The notes beneath the pieces were generated by a model that worked only from the letters and a program-made list of their open reading frames with translations, was not told where the DNA came from and ran no database searches. Made by a program: the position numbers and the translations under genes. Below, in pieces: positions 51,091 to 61,654 of a DNA stretch of 64,000 nucleotides (its first letter is position 1; every line of letters begins with the position of its first letter). Source of the stretch: Allodiplogaster sudhausi (lineage: Eukaryota > Nematoda > Chromadorea > Rhabditida > Diplogasteridae); contig CALZFC010000062.1 of assembly GCA_945643635.1 (NCBI GenBank), positions 612,501-676,500 of the forward strand, written 5' to 3'.

Positions 51091-51663
51091 ATATTGTCGT
51101 AGTAAACAGCGATATCCACTAACCATGTAGTTGTCATAGACATGTAGCAAGCAGCCCATTCATTGGCTCCTTAAAATGAAAGCATCCAACCTGAACCCCT
51201 TTTCCAACTTTCACAATCTCGAACGTTGTCAAACTGTTTTTTCATTGGGTCTTCCATTGGTCCTCTCCATGTTTCTGTCGTTTTTGTGTGTGCAAAGGTT
51301 TCGCTTTTCTTCTCTCAGCGCCTGCTATTTGTACGTCTATCGAGCTCTTCTATTAATTAACAGCTAAATAAAGGTTGTTATTCGTACTAAAATTGAATGT
51401 CTTGTGAACTGTATGATACCGTAGTTTAGGCGGGTATATACACTATCGTAAGGAATTCCTTGGAAGGTATGGGACGTTTGATGAAGATTCCAAGGAGGGA
51501 TGCCGAAACAAACACTGATTTCGGATCTCTTCGTCAGAGCGGCGCTCAAGAGAACAAGACAAGAATCGACAACGGTAGCAGCAGGTTGGGAAACTGTATG
51601 GAGAGGGAAGGGGTACGGTAGCATGAGGGAGGAAGACATTGGAGTATAGAGCTTGCTGTAATA
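50133..51663. other. Intergenic region with a CT microsatellite
   Basis: AT-rich unique sequence follows the INO80E-like stop. (CT)n occupies 51037-51089. Short open frames on both strands show no recognised domain. The last 200 bases before 51664 probably include the promoter of the glycosylase gene. Confidence 0.5.
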
Positions 51664-54600
51664 ATGACGTCTTCAGAAGTATCGCCGCAGAAGGGAGAGA
51701 AGAGAATTCGCGCGATTCAAGTGGACATCCGATTGCAGCAGGAGAATATTCAACCACAAATAGTCAGTTTTTTTTTCGCAGGGTTCTTGAAGTTAACCAA
51801 CCATTTGATGTTTTAACTACTGTTGTCTTCTATTTTCTTTTGAAATGGTTGAATTCCTGTCAATAATAAAGATGAAGGATATCGAAAATGTTCCGCCGAG
51901 GCATACAAGTTGAAGGCACAATTCAGGAGTTCGGTAAGTCAGAGGAAGACTTGAGGAAAGAGCGAACTGGAGAAGCGGAGAAGAAGCATCAGGCGACTTT
52001 CTCTCTGCGTGCCCTGCTGAGAGAGGAGAACTGGGTGAGAGTGCTCAGCGGAGAGTTTGACAAGGCCTACATCAAGAAGCTCGAGGACTTTCTCGGCAGG
52101 GAGTATGCGCAGGTCTTTTTATTATTTATGCATAATATTGCCTTTTTCCAACAGCATTTTTGATTTCCAGCCTAACAATAAGTGAATTTTGAGTTGGATT
52201 ATAGTGAAAGTATTATTTTAAATACTCTTGTTTTATAAATTCAAAGAATAGTAGTTCATGTTTTCTCGAATTGTTTTTCTGAAGGGAAAGAAGATCTTCC
52301 CGCCGCGCGCCGAGATCTTCTCCGCCTTTGATCTGACTCCCTTTGATTCTGTACGAGCTGTCATCATTGGCCAGGATCCCTATCACAACGATGGACAAGT
52401 GAGGAGCGAGTTCTTTTTCTCTTTTCATTACTTCATTTATTTTTGTTGTTGTCCGCGTAGCTCTCAAGATCCACTTGATATGAATTAAATAGCTGTTCAG
52501 CAGGGCATTTTCGGTTATTATAAATTATATCGGATGTTTCCAATTTGGGTTTCATGGAAATGTCTTTTTCTTCGAAGGCGCACGGTCTTTCCTTCTCGGT
52601 GAAACGCGGTGTTCCCCCGCCGCCTTCTCTCAAGAACATCTACAAGGAGTTGAAGGAGGACGTCGAGGCATTTGTAGTCTGTATATTTTTTTGGAATTTT
52701 TTTCTTTCAACTCTCTCTCTCTCTCTCTCTTCTATCTCTGTCTCTCTCCCCCTGTCAAATTAGAAGCAAATGCTGTAGATGCCTGACCACGGCTGCCTGG
52801 AAGGTTGGGCTCGCCAAGGAGTTCTGATGCTGAACGCTGCTCTAACTGTGCGGTATGTATATTGAGCACCGTAGTTTGGGTTTATTGAAAACTTATTAAA
52901 CAACAACTAAATAGGGTATTTCTTAGTGGCCACTCTGCGAACTCTCACTCCTCTGCTGGCTGGTACTCATTAAAGAACAACTAAACAGGGTATTTCTTAG
53001 TGGCCACTCTGCGAACTCTCACTTCTCTGCTGGCTGGTACTCCTTATGAAACAACAACTAAACAGGATATTTCTTAGTGGCCACTCTGCGAACTCTCACT
53101 CCTCTGCTGGCTGGTACTCCTTATGAAACAACAACTAAACAGGATATTTCTTAGTGGCCACTCTGCGAACTCTCACTCCTCTGCTGGCTGGTACTCATTA
53201 AACAACAACTAAACAGGGTATTTCTTAGTGGCCACTCTGCGAACTCTCACTCCTCTGCTGGCTGGTACTCCTTATGAAACAACAACTAAACAGGATATTT
53301 CTTAGTGGCCACTCTGCGAACTCGCACTCCTCTGCTGGCTGGTACTCATTAAACAACAACTAAACAGGGTATTTCTTACAAGGGAATGGTCTAACCATAG
53401 GGTGGCGGATTGCAATGAATTATGGTTTTCCTGGAAGCTGAACTCTGAAAATGTATCCCAAAGTAAAAAATTTTTGCCCAATCGGCCCCAGGGCCCAGAA
53501 AGAAATCGATTAAAATCTGCCTTCCGATAAGGCTAATATTGTCAACAGCTTCAGCTGGCTGTTTTTCAAGCAGCTGCGTGGCCTAGTTGGTAACGCGGTT
53601 GCCTTCGGTTTTGCATGTCTAGGGTTCGAACCCCGTTCGGGCTGAAATTTTTGCATATATTTGAATTGATATTAGAGTTGCGAAAAAGGCCAAAAAAAAA
53701 TTTGCAAACAACTTTTTATGCACAAATGAGAGAAGAGGGCATGATTCGATGGTCATTTTACCATGTCGTTTAACCCGCGAGTGGTCATCCGGTTGCTCTC
53801 CGAACAGTTTGGTTTGGCTGATAGCACCGCTGTTCCCTCTCGTGAAGAATTAAAAGTCGCCCACTCCTTCGTCAAAATTCTGAACGAAGCCCATCTTGAT
53901 GCCCTATTCGTCGACGAGTACGAGACGCCTCTGCAACATGAAGATGAAGACGACAGCGACTGGGATCCCGAAAATGACGTTAACAACGAACCGCTCGTTC
54001 CCCCCGAAGAAGAAGAGGTGTCTTTCCTGGGAAAGAATGTAAAGAAGATGCAGGTTTGTGATGCGCAAAAGTCACTTTTCTAGAAAATTAATAATTTGAA
54101 TGCCCGCCTCCCTCGCAGATTGTCAGCGCAATAGAGTTCTACCGGAGCCCGTCAAAAGGAACAACTGCCTTGTCCACTATGTCACACCACTATAGATTCA
54201 TTTCAAATGCGAATTGCATGGACAAGCTGCGTGAATTGGAGAAAAAATTTATCGAGGAAGGCGAAATCAAAGCGTCTATTCGGGATCGATTTCAACAACT
54301 GGCCATAAAGTTGCGAGATGTTGTGAAGGAGAAAATTGCGGAAGGTGTGGTTTTCGTGTTTCGTTATATCATTCCTTTTGTGTTCTCTCTTTCTTTCTCT
54401 CCTTCTTTCATATTTTCTGTAGGGGTTGAGATTCATGATGAAGATCTTCGGCGAATTGCGCACTCATTAAATCGAGAACACACCCCTTCCTGGCAAGCGA
54501 TTCATGGATTTCTCGCTTCAAGGCGCGTTTCGAATTCATTTACAGTAAAATATTGGTTATGTATTGCAATTGTAGAAAGCGAATAATATCTGCTCTCGTC

Positions 54601-54768
54601 GAGTTACGGCATTTGTGACACGGAAGTCCATGCAGAGAAGAGACGAAATATCAAAAGAAGCCGAAGAATATGTGAAGAAGATTGCAGATGTAATTTCTGC
54701 ATGTACTCCTGCACGTGTCGCGAATGCTGACCAAAGCGGAGTAGTGAAGAATTGCACAGTCATCGGCT

Positions 54769-54805
<37 letters not shown>

Positions 54806-56425
54806 CTCGTTTTTGGGATAGCTTATTCTTGCTAATCTAGGACACTCGCTGAAAAGGGATCCAAGAAAGTGGAAGTCGTCGCACAGAGCTCAACCGCCCT
54901 AACGCACTCATACACAGTTATGCCGCTGCATTTTGCAAATGGAACTCTGGGGCCAAAGCTTTATGTGGTTCTGGCAGAGCCGAAATAAGTGTTTCCGCCG
55001 AATGAGCCTCCGATTCAAGTTTGTCTTTCTAGACTCTCTCCATACATATGTCTTTCTTTCTCTTTTTCTTTCTATTCGTGTCTATCTCTTTTTCAGTGCT
55101 TCAACCTAGTTGTACGCGCGGCAAAGAGTCATATAATGACCAAAAATCTAATGATCGACTGGCTCGAGACTTGCGTGTACATACCAGGAATACATTCTGA
55201 CCTTCATCTCTGTGTCGACATGTGGTCATCGTTCCGTGACCACGGCGCAATGCAAGCTGTTGCACCACAGGGATCAAATCTGACAATCCACAATATCCCC
55301 GCTGGTGCTACCTCGCTTATCCAGCCGTTAGATGTATTTTTCTTCCGCACGCAAACGACATGGTAAAATGACCATCGAATCATGCCCTCTTCTCTCATTT
55401 GTGCATAAAAAGTTGTTTGAAAATTTTTTTTTGCCCTTTTTCGCAACTCTAATATCAATTCAAATATATGCAAAAATTTCAGCCCGAACGGGGTTTGAAC
55501 CCTAGACATGCAAAACCGAAGGCAACCGCGTTACCAACTAGGCCACGCAGCTGCTTGAAAAACAGCCAGCTGAAGCTGTTGACAATATTAGCCTTATCGG
55601 AAGGCAGATTTTAATCGATTTCTTTCTGGGCCCTGGGGCCGATTGGGCAAAAAATTTTTACTTTGGGATACATTTTCAGAGTTCAGCTTCCAGGAAAACC
55701 ATAATTCATTGCAATCCGCCACCCTATGGTTAGACCATTCCCTTGTTAGTGGCCACTCTGCGAACTCTCACTCCTCTGCTGGCTGGTACTCCTTATGAAA
55801 CAACAACTAAACAGGATATTTCTTAGTGGCCACTCTGCGAACTCTCACTCCTCTGCTGGCTGGTACTCCTTCACTGACCGAGTCATCTCTATCCTCTCTT
55901 CCCACAGACAAGGAATCGTCTTTCTGCTCTGGGGGGGATTCGCGCATCGCAAGGAGAAATTCATTGATACCAAGAAGCATGCGGTTATTAAGGTTCGGCA
56001 ATCACTTTTCTCTACGTCTCTCTCTCTGTTCTTTCTCTCTCTCTTACCTTAATTTTTTCTCTTTCTTATCTCTCACCCCTTTTCTCTATCCCTCTCGCTC
56101 TTCTTACCCTCTGCCCCTTTTCCTTCTTGACTTATCTTATCTCTGCTTCCATTATTCTCTCTCATCTCTCTTTCTCTCTCTTTACCTTTCTCTCTCTTAT
56201 CTGTCTCTCTTTTTCTGTATCCCTCTCGTTCCTCTCTCTCTCTCCCTCTCTCTCTCTCTATTTCTCTCTCTCTCTCGTTCGTCTCTGTCCATGATTCGTT
56301 CTCTTCAGACCGCTCACCCCTCCCCTCTAAGTGCCCGCTTCTTTCTCGGCTGCCGCTGCTTCTCCAAAGTGAACGCTCAGTTAGTTCGCTTCGGAAAGGA
56401 GGAGATTGACTGGTCAAAGCTTTGA
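51664..56425 (+). CDS. UNG: Uracil-DNA glycosylase
   Basis: Removes uracil from DNA at the first step of base-excision repair. Exons: 51664-51762, 51927-52112, 52285-52398, 52578-52673, 52779-52852, 55827-55992, 56309-56425; 852 bases, 283 aa (human 304-313). Motifs: GQDPYH with the catalytic Asp (exon 3), AHGLSFSV and the Pro-rich loop PPPPSL (exon 4), [12 protein letters not shown] (exon 5), ANSH and GIVFLLWG (exon 6), and the HPSPLS loop with the catalytic His, then FFGC-like FLGCRCFSK (exon 7). The N-terminus [15 protein letters not shown] is short and basic. Exon 2 is taken from the CAG acceptor at 51926, which keeps frame; the ATG at 51888 would not. Intron 5 (2,974 bases) holds a tandem array of partial exon-6 copies and a Tc5-like transposon, so splicing accuracy here matters for function. 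Confidence 0.96.
52893..53378 (+). repeat. Tandem array of partial UNG exon 6 with its splice acceptor
   Basis: Units of 74 or 77 bases, each made of the end of intron 5 (AACAACTAAACAGG, TATTTCTTAG) plus the first 46 bases of exon 6. Acceptor AGs end at 52926, 53000, 53077, 53154, 53228 and 53305. A seventh copy is split by the transposon (53378 / 55746, acceptor ending 55749), and the eighth, ending 55826, is the genuine exon. Units alternate between a CATTAAA and a CCTTATGAAA variant, so the array grew by duplication of mixed units. Confidence 0.93.
53572..53644 (+). other. tRNA-like sequence in the left transposon arm
   Basis: Perfect A box TGGCCTAGTTGG (53579-53590; consensus TRGYNNARNGG) and B box GGTTCGAACCC (53623-53633; consensus GGTTCGANNCC), 44 bases apart as in a tRNA gene. 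The acceptor stem does not pair and the anticodon stem is poor, so it is a tRNA relic or SINE-like promoter, not a working tRNA. Confidence 0.6.
53763..55366 (+). CDS. Tc5-like transposase, probably degenerate
   Basis: Exons: 53763-54053, 54119-54344, 54423-54544, about 54576-54767, about 54840-54988 and about 55099-55366. The ATG lies inside the left inverted repeat and the TAA (55364-55366) inside the right one, so the gene spans exactly arm to arm. The N-terminus has an acidic Asp/Glu stretch, then HHYRFIS and a helical HTH-like region ending [13 protein letters not shown]. The putative catalytic first Asp is in NADQSG; the second is in [22 protein letters not shown], 36 residues later, resembles the pogo/Tc5 third-Asp block. 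Junctions after NADQSG are unclear and a TAA at 54986-54988 interrupts one frame, so activity is doubtful. Confidence 0.75.
55480..55552 (-). other. tRNA-like sequence in the right transposon arm
   Basis: Mirror copy of the left-arm sequence on the opposite strand. The A box is intact; the B box has one change (CG to CA in the T-loop word). Both copies therefore point inward toward the transposase. Confidence 0.55.
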
Positions 56426-58167
56426 CCCATCGCTGATACTCCCGTTCTTCGTAGTATTTCAATATTTCTTTGTTTATATTCTTGACTTAGTATTTTCTTA
56501 CTCGGACGCTCTCCATTTTTTACAGAAATTTTCTGCTTCTTTTGCTCACATTGTAGGCTCTTGTGTTGTATTTTGTTTATGTTACCACTTTCCCCATACT
56601 CGGGCACATATGTCTGTAAAAAGTGTAAACATGTAGCCCCATTATTTGGCACATATTTTAGTATTGTATAATTGATGAGACTTGAGCTATCGGCTGTAAT
56701 GCTGCCTGTTCATTCCATTGATCTTCGTATTTGAACATATCATTCCTCTTTTGATTTTTAAGTGCCAGCAGCTGTTGATGCTACAATGAATGTTTTTACC
56801 ATAAACGCTCGAACTCTTTGTTGGTTTGCACGATTTATGCAATTAATTGTGGGAAATACTCTAGGAAAAGTTTTTGAAAAACGAAAACACACAAACCCAC
56901 ATTTACATAATAATTTTTTATTAGAAAAATAGGAGTATTTAGACAAGAAGTAAGATTTTTACATATCGCTAAAATGTTTTCGAAAAAATATTATAATTCG
57001 CTATATAGGTTATGCCACTGGAACCTCTCGTTCACATCGAGTGATTCCATTTTTCGATGACAGGCAGAGAGAGAGAGACAGAGAGAGAGGACTGACAGTG
57101 CCTATACATAGTGGAAAGAAATGGAGACAAAAAAATGGAGCGTTTTCACTGTTCAAGATGTTCTCAAAATTGTAACATACATGTAAGTTGTAACGAATCT
57201 TCCCCACCCTATCACCTCCTCCTGCTTTCTTTCTTTCTTCGAATTTTATTCATTTCAATGTCCATTTCTTCCAATCCCACTAGTCGTCAAAGTCGCATAA
57301 CTACTTCTTCTGTCGTTGGAATGTAGAAGACGAGGGGCAAGGGTTCAAATACCAGCTTAATCACACGCCCACGCCTGGCAAACCACAAGAATTGGGAGAA
57401 GCGACCGCTCACGAAGTCCCCACACAGGCAAGACTGGTTGATGCAGCTAGAAATGTCACGTACGCCAAGAAAGGACAAGAACAACAAATAACCTCAGCGA
57501 GTACTACACACAGAACTCAAAGAAGATCTTGACGCTGAGGGAGACCTCCCTGGTCGCGACTGCAACATGAAGAATGTAAGGTGGTCCGCTGAACCGGGAA
57601 GCGGAACCGGGAAGAGGAACCGGAAGGGGAACCTGGAAAGGGAACGTAACCGCAGATGTGACTTCCGGTGATCCCTCGACCAGAAAAAATGGAAGAATGA
57701 CGATTAAATGGACAAATCTGTCGCTTCTATATGGCTAGGATGCACTTTTAAATTCAATTTTTCTCATACTGAAGTTGGCAACATGGAAAATCCAGCCCTT
57801 AGTTTCCTATCCTTTCCGGGTATCAGAAGGGATCCTGTCTTCTCCTTGGGAATATTAATGCCGTCTATTTCGCTTCCTGCCCGACGTCAAATAAAAGTAG
57901 AGAGATCACAACTATGTATATATGAAGTATGAGCATAAGCCAAATAGACGGCATTTATATTCACGCGGAGAGCGCGATTCACTCAGTTTTCGATTCCTTT
58001 AAGGGGCCAAAAATTGGTACCCTGACTAGGAATTTGGAATGGCCATGGGCTACTGAGTAATTATGTATATAATATTTAAAAAATAAAATCGAAAATACAA
58101 AAGGGCAACGAAATAATCGCGCTTCAGAAAGTTCAACATTGAAAGTGCAAAAAAAAAACATAAGGCT
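56426..58167. other. UNG 3' flank and unresolved region
   Basis: No gene is firmly supported. Around 57190-57540 both strands are open: + about 70 codons (DEGQGFKYQLNHTPTPGKPQ), and - a Phe/Leu-rich frame ending EEVVMRL at 57287. I recognise neither. A short purine tandem of GGAACCGGGAAG words lies at about 57590-57650. The hairpin repeat at 57815-57995 follows. Confidence 0.4.
57815..57995. repeat. Hairpin repeat, copy 1
   Basis: Imperfect inverted repeat with arms near 57815-57875 and 57935-57995. Arms carry TATCAGAAGGGATCC, ATATTAATGCCGTCTATTT and their complements. The same family recurs at 60450-60685, upstream of the second glycine-rich locus. Confidence 0.65.
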
Positions 58168-59723
58168 GCCAACTTCTCCCCCGTCTCCGGGGGAAACAAA
58201 CCACTTGGCGGTGGCGGCGGAGGCGCAGCTCCCGGTTGGCTCCACAACCCTATCTCTCGGCCCTAAAATTTTGCTCTCAATTTGGAAACATTTATTTAGA
58301 ATTTTTTATACTACATATTATTAACATTATCAGGAGCCTCGTGCTACTACGGAGTTGGCGGCGGCGGCGGCGGAGGCGGCGGAGACGCGCAGTCCGCGTA
58401 CATCGCGGTTGGTGGGGCGCCCACCATGGGTGGCGCTGCTCCAGCCCGCGGCAGCAGCGGTCAGGCCTCTGCCAACTTCTCTCCCGCCCCCGACACCGGG
58501 GGAAACAAACCACTCGGCGGTGGCAGCGTAGGCGGCGTAGGCGCAGCTCCCGGTTGGCTCCACAACCCTATCTCTCGGCGCTAAAATTTTGTTCTCAATT
58601 TGGAAACATTTATTTAGAATTTTTTATACTACATATTATTAACATTATCAGGAGCCTTGTGCTACTACGGAGTTGGCGGCGGCGGCGGCGGAGGCGCGCA
58701 GTCCGCGTACTTCGCGGTTGGTGGGGCGCCCACCATGGGCGGCGCTGCTCCAGCCCGCGGCAGCGGCGGTCAGGCCTCTGCCAACTTCTCTCCCGCCCCC
58801 GACACTGGGGGAAACAAACCACTCGGCGGTGGCGGCGGAGGCGCAGCTCCCGGTGGGCACGATAACTCTATCTCTCGGCCCTAAAATTTCTTCTCAATTT
58901 GGAAGCATTTAAGTATTTGCAATTTTTTATACTATTATCAACATTATCAGGAGCCTCGTGCTACTACGGGGTAGGCGGCAGCGGCGGCGGAGGCGCGCAG
59001 TCCGCGTACTTCGCGGCTGGCGGGGCGCCCGCCATGGGCGGCGCTGCTCCAGCCCCCTTCTATCCCGTCGAATCCGCGCCTGGCGGATACGGAGCCTCCA
59101 CCACGACTGCTCTGGGTGGCGCATCGATTCGCGGCGGAGGCGGAGGTATCAGATTTTATAGTCAGTTTAAATACAGGCTATCGGCTACCGCCTGTCGGAG
59201 GTGCTACTCTTGGCGGCGGAGCCTCCCCATGAAAGTAGTCGGCGGGGGCCCCAAGGGATTCTCAGTTAAAGTGAGAGACTTTCTTAGACGAGTGGGCGTG
59301 GCTTGCGTTGTAACTCAAAGAATAGAACAAATAAATTGAACGATTCAAGCATTTTTTTTTGCCATTCATGCGCCTCGACGTTGACGGCTGTGGGCGTGGC
59401 TGACGGCGGATTTGCTCCGCCCTCTCCTGCCCCCTATGGCGGCGGAGGAAGCGGCGGCGCGGCCTCGGCCTACTACGGAGTTGGCGGGGGTCTGTAATTC
59501 TCCACATCTCTTCTGGCAATGTCTTGTGATGTCAGGATTTGTCTTCGCGACATCTCATCTGTTCCCTGTTTGAGGCGGTGGCGGCGGCGCCCAGTCCGCG
59601 TACTTTGGCGTTGGAGGCGGCGGCGGAGGGGCCAAGGCGATTCCCGGCCAGTCCGCCTACTACCCCGTTGGTGGCGGCGGAGGGGCCCTCGGAACCACTT
59701 CGGGCTACTTCGCGCTATATTAG
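58168..59723 (+). CDS. Glycine-rich tandem-exon protein (5' end not found)
   Basis: Unrecognised Gly/Ala/Tyr-rich protein, possibly an extracellular structural protein by composition. Exons read by eye: about 58168-58231 (partial copy), 58336-58553, 58655-58854, 58952-59144, then shorter Gly-rich exons near 59176-59232, about 59390-59490 and 59572-59723. Three full repeats begin after the acceptor TTATCAG and read GASCYYGVGG, AQSAYFAVGGAP, MGGAAPA and TGGNKPLGGG. They enter and leave in phase 1, so any number can be joined in frame. The unit is about 300-318 bases including a short intron. The last exon reads AQSAYFGVGG, GQSAYYPVGG and ends GYFALY plus TAG. AATAAA follows at 59789. The exon near 59176 ends in a stop in its best frame, so the middle may be wrong or decayed. 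No start codon or signal peptide was located. Confidence 0.6.
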
Positions 59724-61654
59724 AGCGGACCTTGTCACCTTCTCTCATTCCCCTCTCACATCTCCTCCTTTCCCTAGTCATTCTAACAAATAAACCAGCG
59801 TTCTACTACCTTGTTCACGTTTATGAGGAGATCCAAGAAGCACAAAAGAGAAATACTGGAAACATTTGGAAAATGCCGTGAAATACTTCCGATTCCTAAG
59901 GTGCAAACTGTTACACCACACGCTTCATTATCAATACGCTTTAATTCTTTCAACTCCACTCATTATGACATTTCAAAGCATCCAAATGTTCATTCTAGCA
60001 GTTAGGCAGAAAGGAGGGTGGATTTTTCACAGATAAAGCGCGCAGACAATTAGGCTCAGACCATCGCACCGATAACAATAAGTAGCAAAACACTTCGACA
60101 AACCTTTTGCTAAAAGTCAGATCTGCAGATCTGTCTGCGGCGTAGTAAAAGTAGAAAAGGCTTCAGCAAAAATAGAATAGAGACCAAATAAATTTTTATA
60201 GGGTGACACGAGAAAAAAATTAAACAAATTATGGAAATCAAAAATAATAATTTTTTGGACGAGTATTCTCTCGAGAAAAAAATCCAGCCGAGCGAAAAGG
60301 GTACCAAAAGTGGAAATGCGGCGATGAATGCAAAGTAAACCGGCTTCCCCTTTCGCAATTTTTCCACATTTTGGAAAATGGTCGTATTCAGAACTCCAAT
60401 ATAACTTCGAAAAGGTACAAAATAAACGAACTACCCTTGTTTCCGCTGCATTCAGGGGGATTAGAAGGGATCCTTTCTTCGCGTTGTCCACGCAAATATA
60501 AATGCCGCCAATTTATGTAGTAATAATGATCATCAATTCTTTTCTCGGTTTTGATCTAGAATTCTTACTACTACTTGTGGTTTTCCTACTTTTCTACGAC
60601 TCGGGCTGGAAGCCAAATAGACGAGATTTATATTCGCGCGGAGAGCGCGAAGAAAGGATCCCTTCTGATACCACGGTCCCCAGTGGTCGTACAGACCCCT
60701 CCAATAGCTCATTCGACTCGAATGACATATTCAAGTCGGCTTATGATCCACGGAGCAAACAGTTACGGCGCCTGGGGGAAGTATGCGCTAGGTAACCAGA
60801 GAACTTCAATGCAAAGTTCCCAGGCCGAAACCCAAATACCTAGCATCAGTAGCTTGCTCGCTTCGCTTGCACAGACGCTAAACAATTGTTCTCTCCTCCC
60901 TTGGCGGAATCTCCAATCATCTGAGCGGTCTTCCACCTCAACGATGTCCTCTGTCTACTTTGGGGGCCGCGGCCAGGCCTCACACAAGAAAAAAATACCA
61001 TTGCTATTGCGAAATCGCAAGACGACTGGGAAAAATCCATTGAGAATCATAGATATATGGAGAAAACACATAGATGCAATGGTTTTGACTGAATGGTTAT
61101 TTACCCCAGTAGATATGAGAGAGAGTATGAAACAATGAGAGTGGAGGAGAGAATGGGTGCCCATTTCAAAATGAACTATTCCCATACATGCGAAAAACCG
61201 CCCGAGATAGGTCGCTAGCAAATGGTTAACGCTGTAGTGGCGAAACGTGTTATGTGAGCCCTGCTGTGATCCTCACGGATATGGACAGCACAACACTGGG
61301 AGGGGGACTTCTAGTACACACCGATAGTGAACTGGTTGTGTTTTTTTGCATAATTCTTTTTCAGGGATGACAGTGGAAAGAACGTGATGAAAATGGAATG
61401 CCTATTCGAAGTGACTGGGGAAAGTGAGAAGAGGCATAGCGCTAGCTTACAATTAGAAAAACCATTGCGTCAGTAGTTATTCGCACCGAGCTCACCATCA
61501 GATTAATGGTTTTTGACCAATGGATACGACGCAGTGGTTATAAGTCCCTCGTTTTAAGTGTTTTTACCCTTCGGAGCTACGACAATGGATATAACCATTG
61601 CCGCTACACTAAGTCGCAATGGTTTTTTTTTCTTGTGTGCTTTGCCTACTTCTT
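59724..61654. other. Region between the two glycine-rich loci
   Basis: Mostly unique sequence. It includes hairpin copy 2 (60450-60685), a 190-codon + frame at 60575-61138 without recognised domain, and a short inverted repeat with ends AAAACCATTGCG (about 61458) and CGCAATGGTTTT (about 61615). I do not support a gene here. Confidence 0.4.
60450..60685. repeat. Hairpin repeat, copy 2
   Basis: Arms near 60455-60512 and 60608-60680 are inverted: AGAAGGGATCCTTTCTTCGC on the left and its complement on the right, with AAATAGACGAGATTTATATT blocks. Shared with copy 1, about 2.64 kb upstream. Confidence 0.7.

Larger units (their letters stand above)
53379..55745. mobile_element. Tc5-like DNA transposon with 390-bp terminal inverted repeats
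   Basis: Element of 2,367 bp with ends CAAGGGAATGGTC and its complement. The inverted repeats run 53379-53768 and 55356-55745. It is flanked by a 3-bp TTA duplication (53376-53378, 55746-55748) inside CTTAG, matching the CTNAG target and TNA duplication known for nematode Tc4/Tc5 elements. The inside encodes a transposase with a CENPB/Tc5-type DNA-binding region and a DDE-like core. Each arm carries a tRNA-like sequence. Near-identity of the arms suggests recent insertion. Confidence 0.88.

Noticed and set aside
51888..52163. ATG at 51888 as the start of the glycosylase
   Set aside because: It would lack the upstream exon, and the CAG acceptor at 51926 joins 51762 in frame while upstream acceptors do not.
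53572..53644. Functional tRNA gene
   Set aside because: A and B boxes are perfect but the acceptor stem does not pair and the anticodon stem is weak; called a tRNA relic.
58899..58960. Signal peptide FKYLQFFILLSTLSGASC before a glycine-rich repeat
   Set aside because: No ATG (the frame opens with TTG), and the same position in the sister repeats is intronic and out of frame, ending in the acceptor TTATCAG.
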